From the NCBI GenBank assembly GCA_039090855.1, contig CM077016.1, positions 55,477,936-55,541,935 on the forward strand: a DNA stretch of 64,000 nucleotides, written 5' to 3'. The position numbers and the translations under genes were made by a program. The notes beneath the pieces are model-generated. The model made no database searches and was not told where the DNA came from. It worked only from the letters and a program-made list of their open reading frames with translations. The DNA is from Macrothele yani. Its lineage: Eukaryota > Arthropoda > Arachnida > Araneae > Macrothelidae. Shown here piece by piece: positions 23,836-35,645 of the stretch (positions are counted from its first letter, which is position 1; each line of letters begins with the position of its first letter).

Positions 23836-25541
23836 GTGGTAGCTGACTATCTGTCTAGGAATGTGCTGACCACCGAAGTGGTGGAGCAGTCGGCAGCAAG
23901 AGAGGCAGAGGAACGGACAAGAGTGAAGGAATTGCAGAGGCAGGATAGCAGGTGGAATAAACAGATTGAGTTGCTGGAAGGAAAGGGAGAGCTGGGTAAA
24001 CTCAAGGTCTCAGATGAGTTTTACCTACAGGATGTACTCTTGTGGCACTACATATTGCCCAGGTCAGGAGATACCAGGAAGCAACCACGAGAACAGCTGG
24101 TCATACCAGAAACTATGGTGGAAGAGATTTTGGAGCAGTGCCATGACTCGGAAACTGTGGCTCCCCCAGGGTTCAACAAAACATTGGAGTGGGTACGCTC
24201 CCGATTCTACTTCCACAACATGTACTCAGTGGTTAAGGCATACGTAGACAGCTGTCACAGCTGCTTAAGTAAAAGGGCTTACAAACCTGGTAGAAAGGCA
24301 CCTCTGGTAAGGGCAGAGCTTCCTAGCCGCCCCTTCGAGAAAATTGCTATGGATGTTGTGGGACCTCTGGTCACCACCATGCCAGGAAATAGATACATTT
24401 TAGTCATCACTGACTACTTCACTCGTTGGCCAGAAGCCTATGCGTTATCAGACACGAAGAGTGAAACGAAAGCCCAGGTCCTCATAGAAAAATTCATTGC
24501 TTCACATGGTGTGCCAGTCAAATTGTTGACAGACAGGGGCACAAACTTTTTGATCAGACAGCCATGATGAAAGTCTATGAGAGGCTGGGTAACAAAAAGT
24601 TGAATTGTAGCCCATATCATCCCTCTGCTAATGGACAGTGTGAAAAATTAAATATTTGACAGCTTGATTAAGTCAGTCACCTGGTCTCAGATAGACAGGA
24701 TGACTGGGACCATTGCCTTCCAATGGCACTCCTTGCATTCAGAACAGCGGTGCACACCAGCACTGGAGAAACCCCAGCCTATCTCACATATGGAAGAGAC
24801 CTGGTGTTGCCATATCATTTGATCGGCAGTCCCCGAGTACGTTCATATGCTTCTCAGTTGGAATATTGTGACGAGCTCACGGATAGGCTAAACATAGCAT
24901 TCGAGGCTGTCAAGGCAAACCTGAAAAGGGCTGCAGACACACAGGAGAAATAACGTGCAAAGACTGCCGTTGATAAGCATATCACCCTTAATGACAAGGT
25001 GTATTTATATTCTCCTGCAGTGAAGCCAGGACAAAATAAGAAACTGAGCAAGCTATGTTCAGGACCCTATCGTGTCACCAAGGTGATACCGCCGGTGAAT
25101 TATGAGATTACCTTCATTCCTGATCCCAGAAAAAAGGAGTTGGTCCATGTGGATAGGCTGACCAACGTAAGGGACAGGCCTCTATTTCCAAGTGCCATGA
25201 ATAGGAGCGAGGATAGTACAAACTCCGAGGAGACTGAAGAAGTTCAAGAGGACAATTCTACACAAACACAAGTGAAGGAAATTGACAGTAGTGGTATAGG
25301 TTTCATTCCGTGGTTTCAGTTACCTAGGAGGAGGATAAACTATGGGAGATTGCCTAGGCCAGCCAGTACTCCTGCAGTGGTTAGTGAGCAGGCGAGTATA
25401 CAAACTCCAGCAAGTACTCCGGTAGTGGAGCAGGCTGGTCCTTCAAGGCAGAGAGCCAGTCGCATACCCACAAGTACTGTGGCGACACCTAGATATAGTT
25501 TGCATCCTAGAGATGGTCGTGGATTCATAGCTCGGAAGTAA
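23836..25541 (+). pseudogene. pol: Gypsy pol: integrase with GPY/F module and C-terminal extension
   Basis: The zinc-binding region ends CHSCLSKR. The catalytic core shows IAMDVVGPL (Asp), LLTDRGTNF (Asp) and HPSANGQCEKLN (Glu). A frameshift lies near 24555, TGA follows the Glu motif at about 24656, and a further shift leads into 24723-24953. An in-frame TAA sits at about 24951-24953. The last frame (24999-25541) carries GPYRVTKVI...NYEI, a GPY/F chromatin-associated module, then a Thr/Pro/Ser-rich tail ending HPRDGRGFIARK. No envelope gene follows. Integrase would insert the DNA copy with a short target duplication. Confidence 0.88.
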
Positions 25542-26003
25542 AGAGTTTACTCAAATTCAGTTGCAACGTTGAGTGTAAATAGTAGTGCGATATTACTGCT
25601 TGGTACCTTAGGCGTAGTGTATGAAACAATTGTTTTCTGTAGTATTGATAAATCAAGTGAAGCATATTTTAAATTTGTGGTCTTGTATAGTGTTGTGGTC
25701 GTTTGGTGAGAATTTTTCTGTCAATTCCAATATCCACTGCCAAGCCTACAATTCACTTTTGTTTATTTTCATTGATTAAGGGTTCATACTTACAAGTGAT
25801 AAGTAGAGTTTGGTTGCGTCCAGGGAGCACATTACAGCTCCTGGAATTACAGGAAATTGTATTGTATGCATGTTAAGTAGTTGAGTTGTTGGGTGTGATA
25901 GTTCATGCCAGTTTTCTGTCATGTTTAAAATATTGGTTTATCTGTACCTTGCTAAGGGCAGGGTACATTTCTCGAAGTTTTTCCTGTTGTTTTTTTTGTC
26001 TCC
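25542..26003 (+). other. Non-coding 3' part of the LTR retrotransposon interior
   Basis: About 460 bp between the last pol frame and the polypurine tract. No env-like frame, no repeat seen. Confidence 0.5.
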
Positions 26004-26019
26004 CATGGGAGGAATGCAG
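26004..26019 (+). other. Candidate polypurine tract
   Basis: ATGGGAGGAATGCAG lies directly before the 3' LTR start at 26020. It is purine-rich but interrupted, so the assignment rests on position. Confidence 0.45.
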
Positions 26020-28788
26020 TGATATGTTGCTGAAAATCTGGACACCTGATCAATGTTTTCAGATTTCCATCAACATTATCCACGTTTTTCTTGAAAGAAA
26101 AAAAAATAATAAATCAAAGAGATAATAGTGGTCAGTTCAGGAAAGGGTGAAGATTCTTTCCTGGAGTGATTTGCTGTTAAACTTTTCATAAATTTAGATT
26201 TCACTTACCCTGGGTTCGATCTTTGGATCCAGAGAGAAAGTCAAGAAAAAGTTACAGAAAATTCTATTTTCTCATCTTTTTTTCCCCCTCTGTTTAATGT
26301 ACAAATTGAGTGTTTTTACTTTGTTAAGGGATAGGAGAGTAGCAAAGGGCTACCCTCCCTCCGATTCAGTATTTATCATCGCTCTGGGGCTAGCCTATGA
26401 ATTTTGGTAAAGTCCCAAAAATCAAGCATATAAATTGTGAAATAAGAGTTAGTGATTGCTTTAAAAATTACTCAGCCCAGCAGGAGGGAAATGGCAGTGC
26501 ATATAAGAAAAAAAAAAAAAGGAAGGGATATAATATTTTGAGTGAATAGTGTAAATAATTTTTTTTTTCTTTTACCTTTGTTGCGTGAACAAAAATGTAG
26601 CATTTAAATGACTCTGTATCAAAGTTTGATGTCGCACCATACCAAAGATAAGTATTATAATAGTAATGTTTCACTTAATGAGTTGGCGCCAAGTAGATTT
26701 ACTATGGAAGCGAGAGAATAAACCTCGAGTATGCTCATTAAAAATAATTTATGAAAAAAAAAAAAATTGTATTTCTTGCTTTGTTCAGTGTATGGAATAA
26801 CGTGTTAAAACATTTTGTAAGCCAGCTACAGTTTCCCTCCTTTAACAGATAGCGGCCAATGATCTAAATTTCCCAGAAAAGGGCTGGAAGGCAGTAAATT
26901 CTTTCAATCCCTTTCAGAGATTTTCTTTCCTCGAAAAAGACCACCAGGAGTAACCAACATCCCCCCCCCCCCCAGGTCTGGCAAATCTCCCAAGCTGAAG
27001 GGGCTTAGCGAACTGAAAGAGATACCCTTGGAAAGCACTCGGAAAGGGGATGTGTTGGCCGGTTGAATGTGGGAAGCAGCAGTCCCTCGAGCCAAAATTT
27101 ATGGGGTTGTTTACGAAATGTGGACCCTGCGAAGCATCCGGTTGTCACGTGCGTTTCACATGCTGTGGCTGAAAGCAACCAATGGAACGGCTGGCGTCCC
27201 TCCAAACTGTTCTCATTGGTCTTTTGACTCCTAAGTGGAAGAAGTCACTGGGCCTCGATTTTTCGGTGAAAAGAGCAAGAAAAAAAAAAAGGTGGCTGGC
27301 AGTTGGGGCCAGAATGACTCAGATTCTTTTTGACCAGCCAAGGTTGAACGGATACCCCCCCCCCCCCAAACACCTGGGAAGCATTAAAAAAATGACCATC
27401 ACCGAGAATGCTGCCTGAACACCCTGGCCGATTATTAACAGCCGACTCACCCGTGTGTCACCTAACCCTATTGCCTCGTGAAAGGATATGACCATCAGAA
27501 CCTACGACACCAGCAGGAAAAAAAAAAAGGGAACACCCTGAAGCACGTCCTGGCCGATTGGTAACAGCAGACTCACCCATATAGCACCTAACTCTAACGA
27601 CCCCTAACAGGGGTTTTTTTTTTCTATCAGAACCTGCTATGCCAGAAGAAAAGGCAGAGAAGCATTAATAGGAGTTGTCATCAAAAGAACAATGAGTTGA
27701 AGAATCCCATACTGACCAGGAAATCCTGCTGAAAATATGATCACACGTAAAGATTTCCGAAATTCAACTAAGCGAGGAGAGCGGAAGAGCCGGACAGTAA
27801 AAACAGGTGAAAATAGTGAACCCCACCAACAAAGGTCCTCGGGCTTAATTATGTAAGTTGTCTTTTATTGTTTTGTTTTTTTATCATCATAATATGGTTA
27901 AAAGTTTTTTTGGATAGGGAGGTATAAATTTGCTGAAAAATTTAAGAGCGAGGCACTATTGAAGGGGGAGGCTGTAGCTGACCGTAAGAGTCTAACATTT
28001 AACTAGTGTTATAGTTCAATGAATAAAAAAATTCTTCAGATAAGAAACTAAAATAATTAAAATCACTCATGATGTTTTGTAATGGCCTCAAAAATCCTGA
28101 AAATGGGAGAGCCATGTGAAACCAAGTCTACAAAAACAAGCTAAAATGTATCAACAGGAATTGCTATGATATCAGAAAAAGGTTGTGATCTCGAAACACT
28201 ATCGGAACAATTTTGTTCTTCTATTATTATTTTTTGATACCATATTGTTATTGTTTAAATATATATAGGCATTAGCCTTTCAAAAACCTAATTTTGGTAC
28301 GAATTGGCAATTCAGTTTTCTTGATGTCTCCTAAATTTCTGAGCAATGGCACTCATCACCCAGCGCTCTGACGTTGACTAGGAAGTCCCTTGGGTGTTGC
28401 TAAAATAATGTTAATGTCCTAACAATTTTAATTACTGTGTAATTCTCAATCCTCATGCTTACAAACACGAGGTTCCAGAAATACGGCCTCATTGAGTTGA
28501 CAAATATATTACACATGTACCAAAAACAGTGCTATAGTTATTCCTCGGGTGTGAAAAAAAAAATTGTTCAGTATTCACAGAAACACTATCACAGGTGAAA
28601 ACTCATGTGTGCTATAACAACTATGACATCTCAAAGTGCCTTTTTATATTTCTTTTGTTGTTTCAAAATGCATCTACCCATCTCCCAAAGTTAAATTTTA
28701 GTCTAAATTCAAAATTTTACTTCAGGTTTACTTTTGGATATCTATTATAATCACCTTACATAACGTGGCTGAGATTTCCGCCTCAACA
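26020..28788 (+). repeat. 3' LTR (2769 bp)
   Basis: It aligns with the 5' LTR from TGATATG to CTCAACA. It lacks the Tc1 insertion, the 15.05-kb hairpin and one 125-bp tandem unit. It is the cleaner copy for defining the LTR. Confidence 0.9.
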
Positions 28789-29701
28789 ACTGCAAATATG
28801 TTGTAAATACAAACTTATGACCTCTAGTGGCAAACTTGGGCATTAAGAAAAATTTCAAATTATACTAAAAATATTCTGCAACAAAAATGCTGTCCAAACT
28901 GTTATGACAAAACAACTGTTAAATGCAGAGAATGCTGTCAAAGCTATTAGTTGTGAGAAAAGTAATATCCATGACCCCTGGCAGTAAAACCTGTGCATTA
29001 TTTTAAGCAGAAAATATGCACAAAAAGGTTTCTCATGGTGAGCATGTATCTGACCACAAAAGAAATTTTTCAATCGAGTATTCAGAAGCACAGATATTGC
29101 CACAAATGCACCAGAAACATAAATACAGATTGACGCTAAATTGCGGCAAACTAGTTCTATACACAAATTAGAAATTATATGCAGGACATTTTTTACCAGC
29201 GACTCCATCCAACACAAAAAATTATTTTTCAAATCAGGTATTTAGAAGCAGAGATATCAGGACCCCAAATAGTCTTCACTATAAGTGGCATCAAAGGAAA
29301 AAAAAAAGATTTTTTTAAGCAGGTATTTAGAAGCAATGATATTCAACAAAATGTATTTTGAATTGGATAGCATCTGCATTTACACCCTCTAGTGGTTAAG
29401 TTATGCATCAGAAATGGATCAGAAAGCAAGGATCATCATTCTTTCCAATGCAAAAAGAATATTTCAAATCGGATGAATAGTCACAAAGATATGGTGTCCA
29501 CAGATGGATGGACAAACCAAGTGATACTATGAGTACACACTTTTTTTCAAAAGAAGTGCTCAAAAAAGTAAAACAAATATCACTATTCTTCACTAGGCAT
29601 TGCAAGTTTTAACAATGCAGCAAAAAATCCACTTTCTTATATTACAGTAATACACACATCAGCCTTAATTCCACAATCTTCATTACAGAAGAATTTGAAT
29701 T
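28789..29701. repeat. Region with recurring motif TCAGGTATTTAGAAGCAGAG
   Basis: Diverged copies occur near 29068, 29230, 29313 and 29466, and two more lie left of the LTR element (14370, 14486). CTCTAGTGG recurs at 28820 and 29388. No coding potential is supported. It looks like an old, irregular tandem repeat that was the integration target. Confidence 0.45.
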
Positions 29702-29709
29702 GTTTTTAC

Positions 29710-31284
29710 CAGGGCTGGAAAAATAAGCTCCAGATCTAGAAGCCAGATCCAAAATTTAGGAGCCAGATGAAACGAAAGCAAATTTCAAAGTATCGTGCAC
29801 AAACGTAACGCATGGTGATGTCGGAACAAAGAGTATTAAGCATTGCCTATTACCCAAACTACTTACTGCTAAATGAAATTAAAATTCGGTCTATAAATCT
29901 CAGGGTGCTATTAGTTTTGATAAAAATCTGAACATAAAAAATGTTTAACCTCGTCAATCTGAGATGAAGCTATTTGGAAGAAAATAGCTAAAAAAAAAAT
30001 TGCGACCGTCAGCTTCCGGAGTACCGCATAATACTGATTTGGAAACGAAGGGGGGGGGGGCGTTAAAAACTATGTGAAAATGTGGTTTTAGAAAAAAATA
30101 TACGAGATAAAGCCATCTGGAAGTAAAAAATTTAAATAAAATAAAATGCGACCGTCAACTTCTGAAAGCCGCAGAAACGAAAGGGAATGTTGCAAACGCT
30201 AAACAAATATGGATTTTGTAAAAAAATTAAAAAAAAAACCCAGCAACAATCTAACTGAAATGAAGCTATCTGAAGCCAAAAAACGCAAAAACTGTGATCA
30301 ACGTCCAAAATGCCTCGTAATGCGACAGTAAAAAACGAAAGATAAAAACGTGCAAAAATATGGTTTAAAAAAAGACACCTTATCAATCTACCTGAATACT
30401 GAAGTGAAACTATGTGGAAGCAAAAGGGGAAAAAAGTTGTGACGTCAACTTACGGAAAGCCGACGGCCGAGAAGACGCCTTAAAAATATTGTATGGCTCT
30501 CGTAAAAAAAAAAAAGAAAAAAAAATGCCTTAATATTTAACTTTCAGTTAGATTAAAATTTAGAATTCCATGCCAGGGGGGGGGTTTGCGACCATTAGCT
30601 TCCGAAAAGTTTTTATGCCTTTTTAACCACCATGCACATCAAACATGCGTGGTGTGTCAAAAGTGCATAAAAATATTGCTTCCGAGGTTCAAAGCTCAAG
30701 AACAGCAATTATATCTCATCAAGTTGAAGTTATCTGTTTGAAAAATATGGAAGAATGAAAGCTAAAATAAAATAGAAGGGTGAGGGCATCGCATCTATCG
30801 ATTACAGCTTTACATCTTAAGCACGAGGCAACGTTAAAAATGCGCAAAAAATTTCCCTTCCTTTATTTTAAAATTTAAAAAAATCTTAAAAAGAATTAAT
30901 GTTAAGAAAATAGAAAAACGGTCTGCAAACCTTTCCAAGAATCTGTGACGTGCGTCGCCGCGTCTCGCTGTTTCTACTCCCGGGCCGGCAGCTTAAACCA
31001 GACAGTGCGATCTTCAATGCTTTCGTGATCTGACAGGATAGTCACATGACTCAGCGGATTTCACCGCGTTTCTCTGCTTGAAGCACACTGTTCAAGATAA
31101 CAGCTGACAGAATTTATAAATGCGACAAAAGCAGAAAGAGTTTGATTTTATTAAATTACAATTTGTTGAAGTTACATTTTGCATCTACGAACAACATAAT
31201 TACTGCAAATTACAAAATTTGAAGTAAAAAAGTTGGGCGCCGGGACCAAATTTCTAGGCGCCCGGTGGTAATTTTCCAGCCCTG
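29710..31284. mobile_element. Non-autonomous hAT element with perfect 8-bp target duplication
   Basis: Termini are CAGGGCTGGAAAAAT and ATTTTCCAGCCCTG, nearly perfect inverted repeats. GTTTTTAC flanks both sides (29702-29709, 31285-31292), the 8-bp duplication typical of hAT. At 1575 bp with no transposase frame it is non-autonomous. The subterminal segments AAATTTAGGAGCCAGATG (left) and AAATTTCTAGGCGCCCGGTG (right) run in the same direction. Confidence 0.9.
30000..30720. repeat. Tandem array, period about 146 bp, inside the hAT element
   Basis: Unit starts like TGCGACCGTCAACTTCCG recur near 30000, 30147, 30293, 30439 and 30587. Each is followed by an AAACG(A)AAG segment and then ATGAAGCTATCTGGAAGCAA. 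Spacing is 146-148 bp throughout. Confidence 0.65.
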
Positions 31285-31887
31285 GTTTTTACAATACATG
31301 AAACAAGAAATAAGGTAAACTGTTAGTACAGAAAAAACAATCACTTGAAGCCCTTTTCATGATGAGCAGGCAGCAAGGATGTACTTCTAGAAAAACAACT
31401 CAAAATAAGACATAGCCATGGTCAAATCAGGTCTCCATTCATCTAGCATAGAATTCACAGAAAAATACCTATAGAAAAAAAAGACCACGTCATTAGTCAT
31501 AAATACTTTAATAAATATCAGCAAAAGCAAGAATAACAAATGATACACTATTTTTCATGAAATTTTAATATTGCAGTCACTACTTTATTTATTCAAGAAC
31601 CTGCTTTACTACTCAAATTCATTCACCATTTAGCTACAAGCAACACAGTTATCAATGTTTCACATGAGTTGTTCACAATAAAATAAGTGGCAGAAACTAC
31701 AAAAATAATGTCAAGTAAAATGTTCTATTTTAAAAATATGAGAAAAGAGTAATGAAAAAAGGGGATGCAAATAATTAAAGGATTATTTCAATGCACAAAA
31801 GAAAAGAACAAAAAATATGCATGCACTACACATATACATTACACACACATCATCATTCTCAATTCACTGCTGGATGAAGGTCTACTC

Positions 31888-32588
31888 GTCTTTTTAATCA
31901 GGTAAGTACATCAGTGTGGGGGATTAGCCCACAGCTGTTACGGATTAGCCAAATCAGTAGGCGAGTGAATTCTTCTTTGAAAGTCATAGCTGCTCTGGGA
32001 GGTTTTCACAGGAATGATGGGTTCTCTAAAGAGTCCCATATGGCTGTATATGAAACGGTAATTGTTCCTACTCTGATGTATGGCAGTGAAACCTGGGTAC
32101 TGCAGAAGAAGCATAGGAGTCGTTTGTGTGCTGGAAAAATGCGTTACTTACGTGGGGTTTGTGGCAAGACACGATCTGATTGTGTGAGGATTGAAAATGT
32201 ATTGCAGTTGTGTGATGTGAAGCAAAATGTTGTTAGCAAGGTGGAGACCAATATGCTTCGGTGGTTTGGTCATGTTGAAAGAATGAGCGATGAAATGCTT
32301 ACTTAGAAAATCTTTTCAGCCCAAGTGGCAGGAAGGAAAGGCAGAGGACGGCCAAGGAAGACATGGGTGGATCAGATTCAGGAGTGTCTGCATGAGAAAA
32401 CGATTATGAGTATGAAGTATAAAAGATCTTGTGTACGGCGTGTAATGGATATCAGTGAAGCACGAGTTGTGTGTCAAGATCGCTGCAAATGGCGAAGTTT
32501 GATACGACAACAATAAGTAAAAATATCTGGAAGTTTGTATTTCTTTTTGGAGCTAACCTCTGAAACTCAGAGAACAGCGTAGTGATAT
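31888..32588 (+). mobile_element. LINE copy with 5' end joined to its 3' end, 14-bp target duplication
   Basis: ATGAAGGTCTACTC flanks it exactly (31874-31887 and 32589-32602). Its first 50 bp equal 49301-49350, taken as the 5' end of the same LINE. They join directly to the last part of the RT ORF and a short 3' tail. Endonuclease and most of RT are missing. Confidence 0.75.
31914..32516 (+). pseudogene. LINE reverse-transcriptase C-terminal region
   Basis: The frame carries YETVIVPTLMYGSETWVLQK, MLRWFGHVERM, and, after a TAG at about 32304-32306, GRKGRGRPRKTWVDQIQE and ARVVCQDRCKWRSL in the same frame. These are conserved blocks downstream of RT in many arthropod and other invertebrate LINEs. 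There is no YxDD or FADD catalytic motif in the part present, so it is a non-functional remnant. The EN fragment at 48.7-49.2 kb probably belongs to the same family. Confidence 0.8.
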
Positions 32589-33025
32589 ATGAAGGTCTAC
32601 TCCATTCTCTTCCACAACTCTCTTGTCTTGAGCCACCTTCTTCCATATCACCCCAGCATGCTTTTGAATTTCATCCACCCATCTCCTTCATGATCTTCTG
32701 GGGATTTTCCTGTCCCTTGGTACCCAATCTAGTATTTCAGGTGTCCAACAGTGCTTAGCTCTCCTAGCAAGATATCCAGCCCATTGCAACTTGAGGATCT
32801 TTACTTTGATCATGATGTCATTCATTTCTGTTGTTTTCTTGATCATGAGTTCCTGGTTCCAATTTCACTTGGATAAACCAAGCATGCATCTCTCTCCCAG
32901 TTTTTTTTTTTTTTTTTATCATCTACAGTCGCTGTATATTATTTTTAGTTATTCTTGTCTCTGATCAATATGTAAGAATTAGGGAAGATGCATTGATTGA
33001 ACACTTTCCTTAAGACTTGGATTTG

Positions 33026-33357
33026 TTTAAATTATCTTTTCTTATGCACAACTTCAATGAAGTGTATAGTATCCCAATACAAGCATTTTTCTTTTGTACT
33101 TATGAAAAAATGTAAGGAGATAGTTTTTTGATAAATCTTTCATGGTTCAACTGCAGTCTTTTTTCTCCACATGCAACTGTATGTGTTCTATTTCCCTGAG
33201 ATCCATTTCTCATCTCCTAAGAGATGGATTGTTAAAGTCAAGGCTATCATCTGTCAGTATTGCCATTTATTTTGCCATTGTTGCCTCATACATAATGTGG
33301 GAACATTTGATACATAATGTGGGAACCTCCACATGGCATTCATTGCTTATTTCTTAT
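33026..33357. other. Short unassigned stretch
   Basis: No gene or repeat ends are visible apart from the target duplication at its right edge. Confidence 0.4.
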
Positions 33358-34775
33358 ATTCTTCAGGGTTCGTACACTTTGGGGGGGGGGGATTCAAGGA
33401 CTTTCCAGGCCTTTTCCAGGACATATAAAAAAATTCCAGGATGATTATTACACTTTACAGTATCATGTTCAAATTACTTTTTACAAGTAATTTCAGTTTT
33501 AAGTAATAAAAATGATGAAAGATGCAAATGGATGAGTGCGCTTTATGCAAATGGATCAAGTTTATCAAGCACAAAATCATAAAGAATGGATTCTGTTCTT
33601 ATGCCCTGACCTTTGAATTCAATTTGGACCATTTTCTACAAGGGTAGGTTTCTCCTCCCTGATAACATACCAAAACTTCATTGCAATCAAACAGATTTTA
33701 TGTGAGTTAACATTCCTAAGTTTGGAGAATGAATACTGCTCTTGTCTTGGCCTTTGAATTTAATTTCGACCATTTTCAAAAATAGGGTACGTTCCCAGGT
33801 TGTACCCAACGGCATACAAAAATTTCGCCGAAATCAAACTGCTTTCGTGCAAATTATCGTACGGACAAACCCAAAGCATAAATAAACGTTTCTGCAACCA
33901 TCGAAAAGGGTTAGTAATTTCGAAAATAAAAACATAACGAACAGCACGAAAACTAGCTCATAAATAGAATATTTGAAACTACAGTATGCACTCTCAATTA
34001 TATAGGGATGGTAGAGGGGAAGGGAATAGAACTGTCCAAAATTAGCATGTTTTCATTGCGCTAGGCGCTTAAGTACTGCTGATTCCGTCAGACCCAACAT
34101 ACCCCCAATGGTCAAATGATTGAAATGTGCTGATGTTCATGGAATGAAATGGTTGATCAGCTATTAAGACTGCATAAAAGTTCAGAAGAAGCAGGGGGGT
34201 GGGGTTAAGTTTATGTAACATTTTACATCACTCCAGTATTTATCTTGTCATCATCAACAATCGCAATGCAACTACCACTAACGATCGCGGATATCGGCAA
34301 CCGAATATCTGCCATATCACTAAGTGATACGACACACAGGTATCCCGTTACAATGTATTTTAATTGAAAGAAAAAAGGATGTGGAAAAAAGAAACGTTCA
34401 GAAATTAAGATCATCGTCAAGCCATGGCGTTTCAAAAATCCGTTTTCCTTTATAATGTTTAAAAGCATGTTTTTGCTTTTTTACCAGTAGTGTATAATAA
34501 AAATACTGTTGATTTTATTTTATGGAATCAGATATCCGTATGTCTGATTGTCTTGTCTGAGTTCACACGTTAGCTACTGTGTAAAGTAGACCTATTTTTT
34601 CAGATCAAAAATATGTAGTTTTGTATATATTCACAGTATAAGTCATTCCTTATTCCCACAGAACTGAATTCAGCAGATGCAAAATGAAGAACATCAAGAC
34701 CCACCCAACACCATGTTTCTGATTGTCTGCTGTTTATATTCAAGAAATGCAAATATGGATCAATGGTGAATGCAG

Positions 34776-34866
34776 CAACTATGATTTTTATTCAATTTGG
34801 ACCGTGAAATAGATCAAGATTTTCAACTATGATTTTTATTCAATTTGGACCGTGAAATAGATCAAG
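34776..34866. repeat. 43-bp tandem duplication at the 5' junction of the Penelope-like element
   Basis: CAACTATGATTTTTATTCAA...GATCAAG occurs at 34776-34818 and 34824-34866. The unit includes both host target sequence and the first bases of the element. Confidence 0.8.
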
Positions 34867-35165
34867 TGTACATAGGCTCCACCCTACGTAATTTAAAAAC
34901 CCGTTTGCTTGAACACTCACGCGATGTCAGAACAGGCTCACATTCGACTGCCCTAGCCCGATTGGTAGCTAGCGGCACACATAGACCATTATGGGATGAA
35001 TGCAAAATCCTCATTACACACAGCACGAAAAGCATGACCCTCTTTGCAGAAAGCTTATATATTCACCATTATAGAGGTATTTGCTGTAATGACGATGTAC
35101 CTTCTTTCCTCCCACGAACATGGACTGCTCTACTTGAACATTGCGGAAATAATCATTACAGCTGA
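34845..35165 (+). pseudogene. 5'-truncated GIY-YIG endonuclease fragment of the upstream partial copy
   Basis: This frame encodes QVYIGSTLRNLKTRLLEHSR through the end of the endonuclease, nearly identical to the C-terminus of the 802-codon ORF. One visible difference is His for Asp in SGT(H/D)RPLW. It lacks the GVYLI half of the nuclease and all of RT. It continues 7 codons past the other copy's stop because CTTGAA replaces CTTTAA. Confidence 0.85.
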
Positions 35166-35354
35166 ATTATTAATACTTGTGTAGCATCATTTTTACTTTC
35201 TTCGTTTGCAGTACTGTTACCTGTCTTTCTATGTCTCTCTCTCTCTCTCTGTGTTCACAACAACTTTCGTGAGCATGCGCTTTACCCATTGTTTGGGTCA
35301 TCAAAAATCCCTATATATTGCGTGTCGACGTACCTTGATGTCATTAGGTGTGTT

Positions 35355-35400
35355 ACCTGATGAAGATCACTAGTGTGATCGAAAGATCTAGTGTTTTAAT
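35355..35400 (+). ncRNA. Hammerhead-ribozyme-like core in the upstream pLTR
   Basis: CTGATGA (35357-35363) is followed by a GATCAC/GTGATC hairpin with TAGT loop and then GAAA (35381-35384). This is the order of the hammerhead core: CUGAUGA, stem II, GAAA. One extra A precedes stem II. I could not fix the cleavage-site strand or stem I, so only half of the ribozyme is shown. Hammerhead motifs are known in Penelope-like elements. Confidence 0.45.
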
Positions 35401-35645
35401 CTATCATTTGTTTTAACTTGTAAATACAGTTTTTAATTTGATTAAATGTAGAAGTGATCATCATTTCGTCAAAGGTGGTTAATGAGCAAGTTGCATATCG
35501 TGTTATGTATGACGAATGTCTACTTCCATATGAGTATCACTTGTAACACGAAGTTCGTCTACAGTCTGTTGGACCCTGAGGATATATGGTACTGTGACTT
35601 TAACTTAGTCTCTTTACAGTATACTTACATTGCTCTCACTATGGT

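Larger units (their letters stand above)
14515..28788 (+). mobile_element. Ty3/Gypsy LTR retrotransposon with very long LTRs
   Basis: Direct repeats 14515-19045 and 26020-28788 flank an internal region holding a primer-binding site, gag and pol. Both LTRs start TGATATG and end CTCAACA, the usual TG...CA. The order protease, RT, RNase H, integrase places it in Ty3/Gypsy. No env-like ORF follows integrase. The LTRs are about 2.8-3.0 kb without the Tc1 insertion, long for an animal element with a roughly 7-kb interior. The flanks ATTG and ACTG could be a 4-bp target duplication with one change. All coding regions are broken, so this copy cannot encode its own proteins. Confidence 0.85.
31850..33025 (-). 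pseudogene. 3' fragment of an RTE-type LINE, split by another LINE
   Basis: Minus-strand sequence at 32603-33025 matches the C-terminal part and 3' end of the RTE element at 54.2-57.2 kb (CCAGCCCATTGCAACTTGAGG versus CCAGCCCATTGCCATTTCAGG on the plus strand, for example). Its 3' terminus (CACTGCTGGATGAAGGTCTAC preceded by CATCATCATT) lies at 31855-31887. The two parts are separated by an inserted LINE at 31888-32588. The ORF is decayed and 5' truncated. Confidence 0.7.

Noticed and set aside
25542..26003. Envelope gene after integrase
   Set aside because: No long frame, signal peptide or membrane segment is supported there.
28855..29232. Minus-strand 125-codon frame as a gene
   Set aside because: It lies in the irregular repeat region, has no recognisable domain, and its composition is Phe/Leu/Ile-rich as expected from AT-rich DNA.
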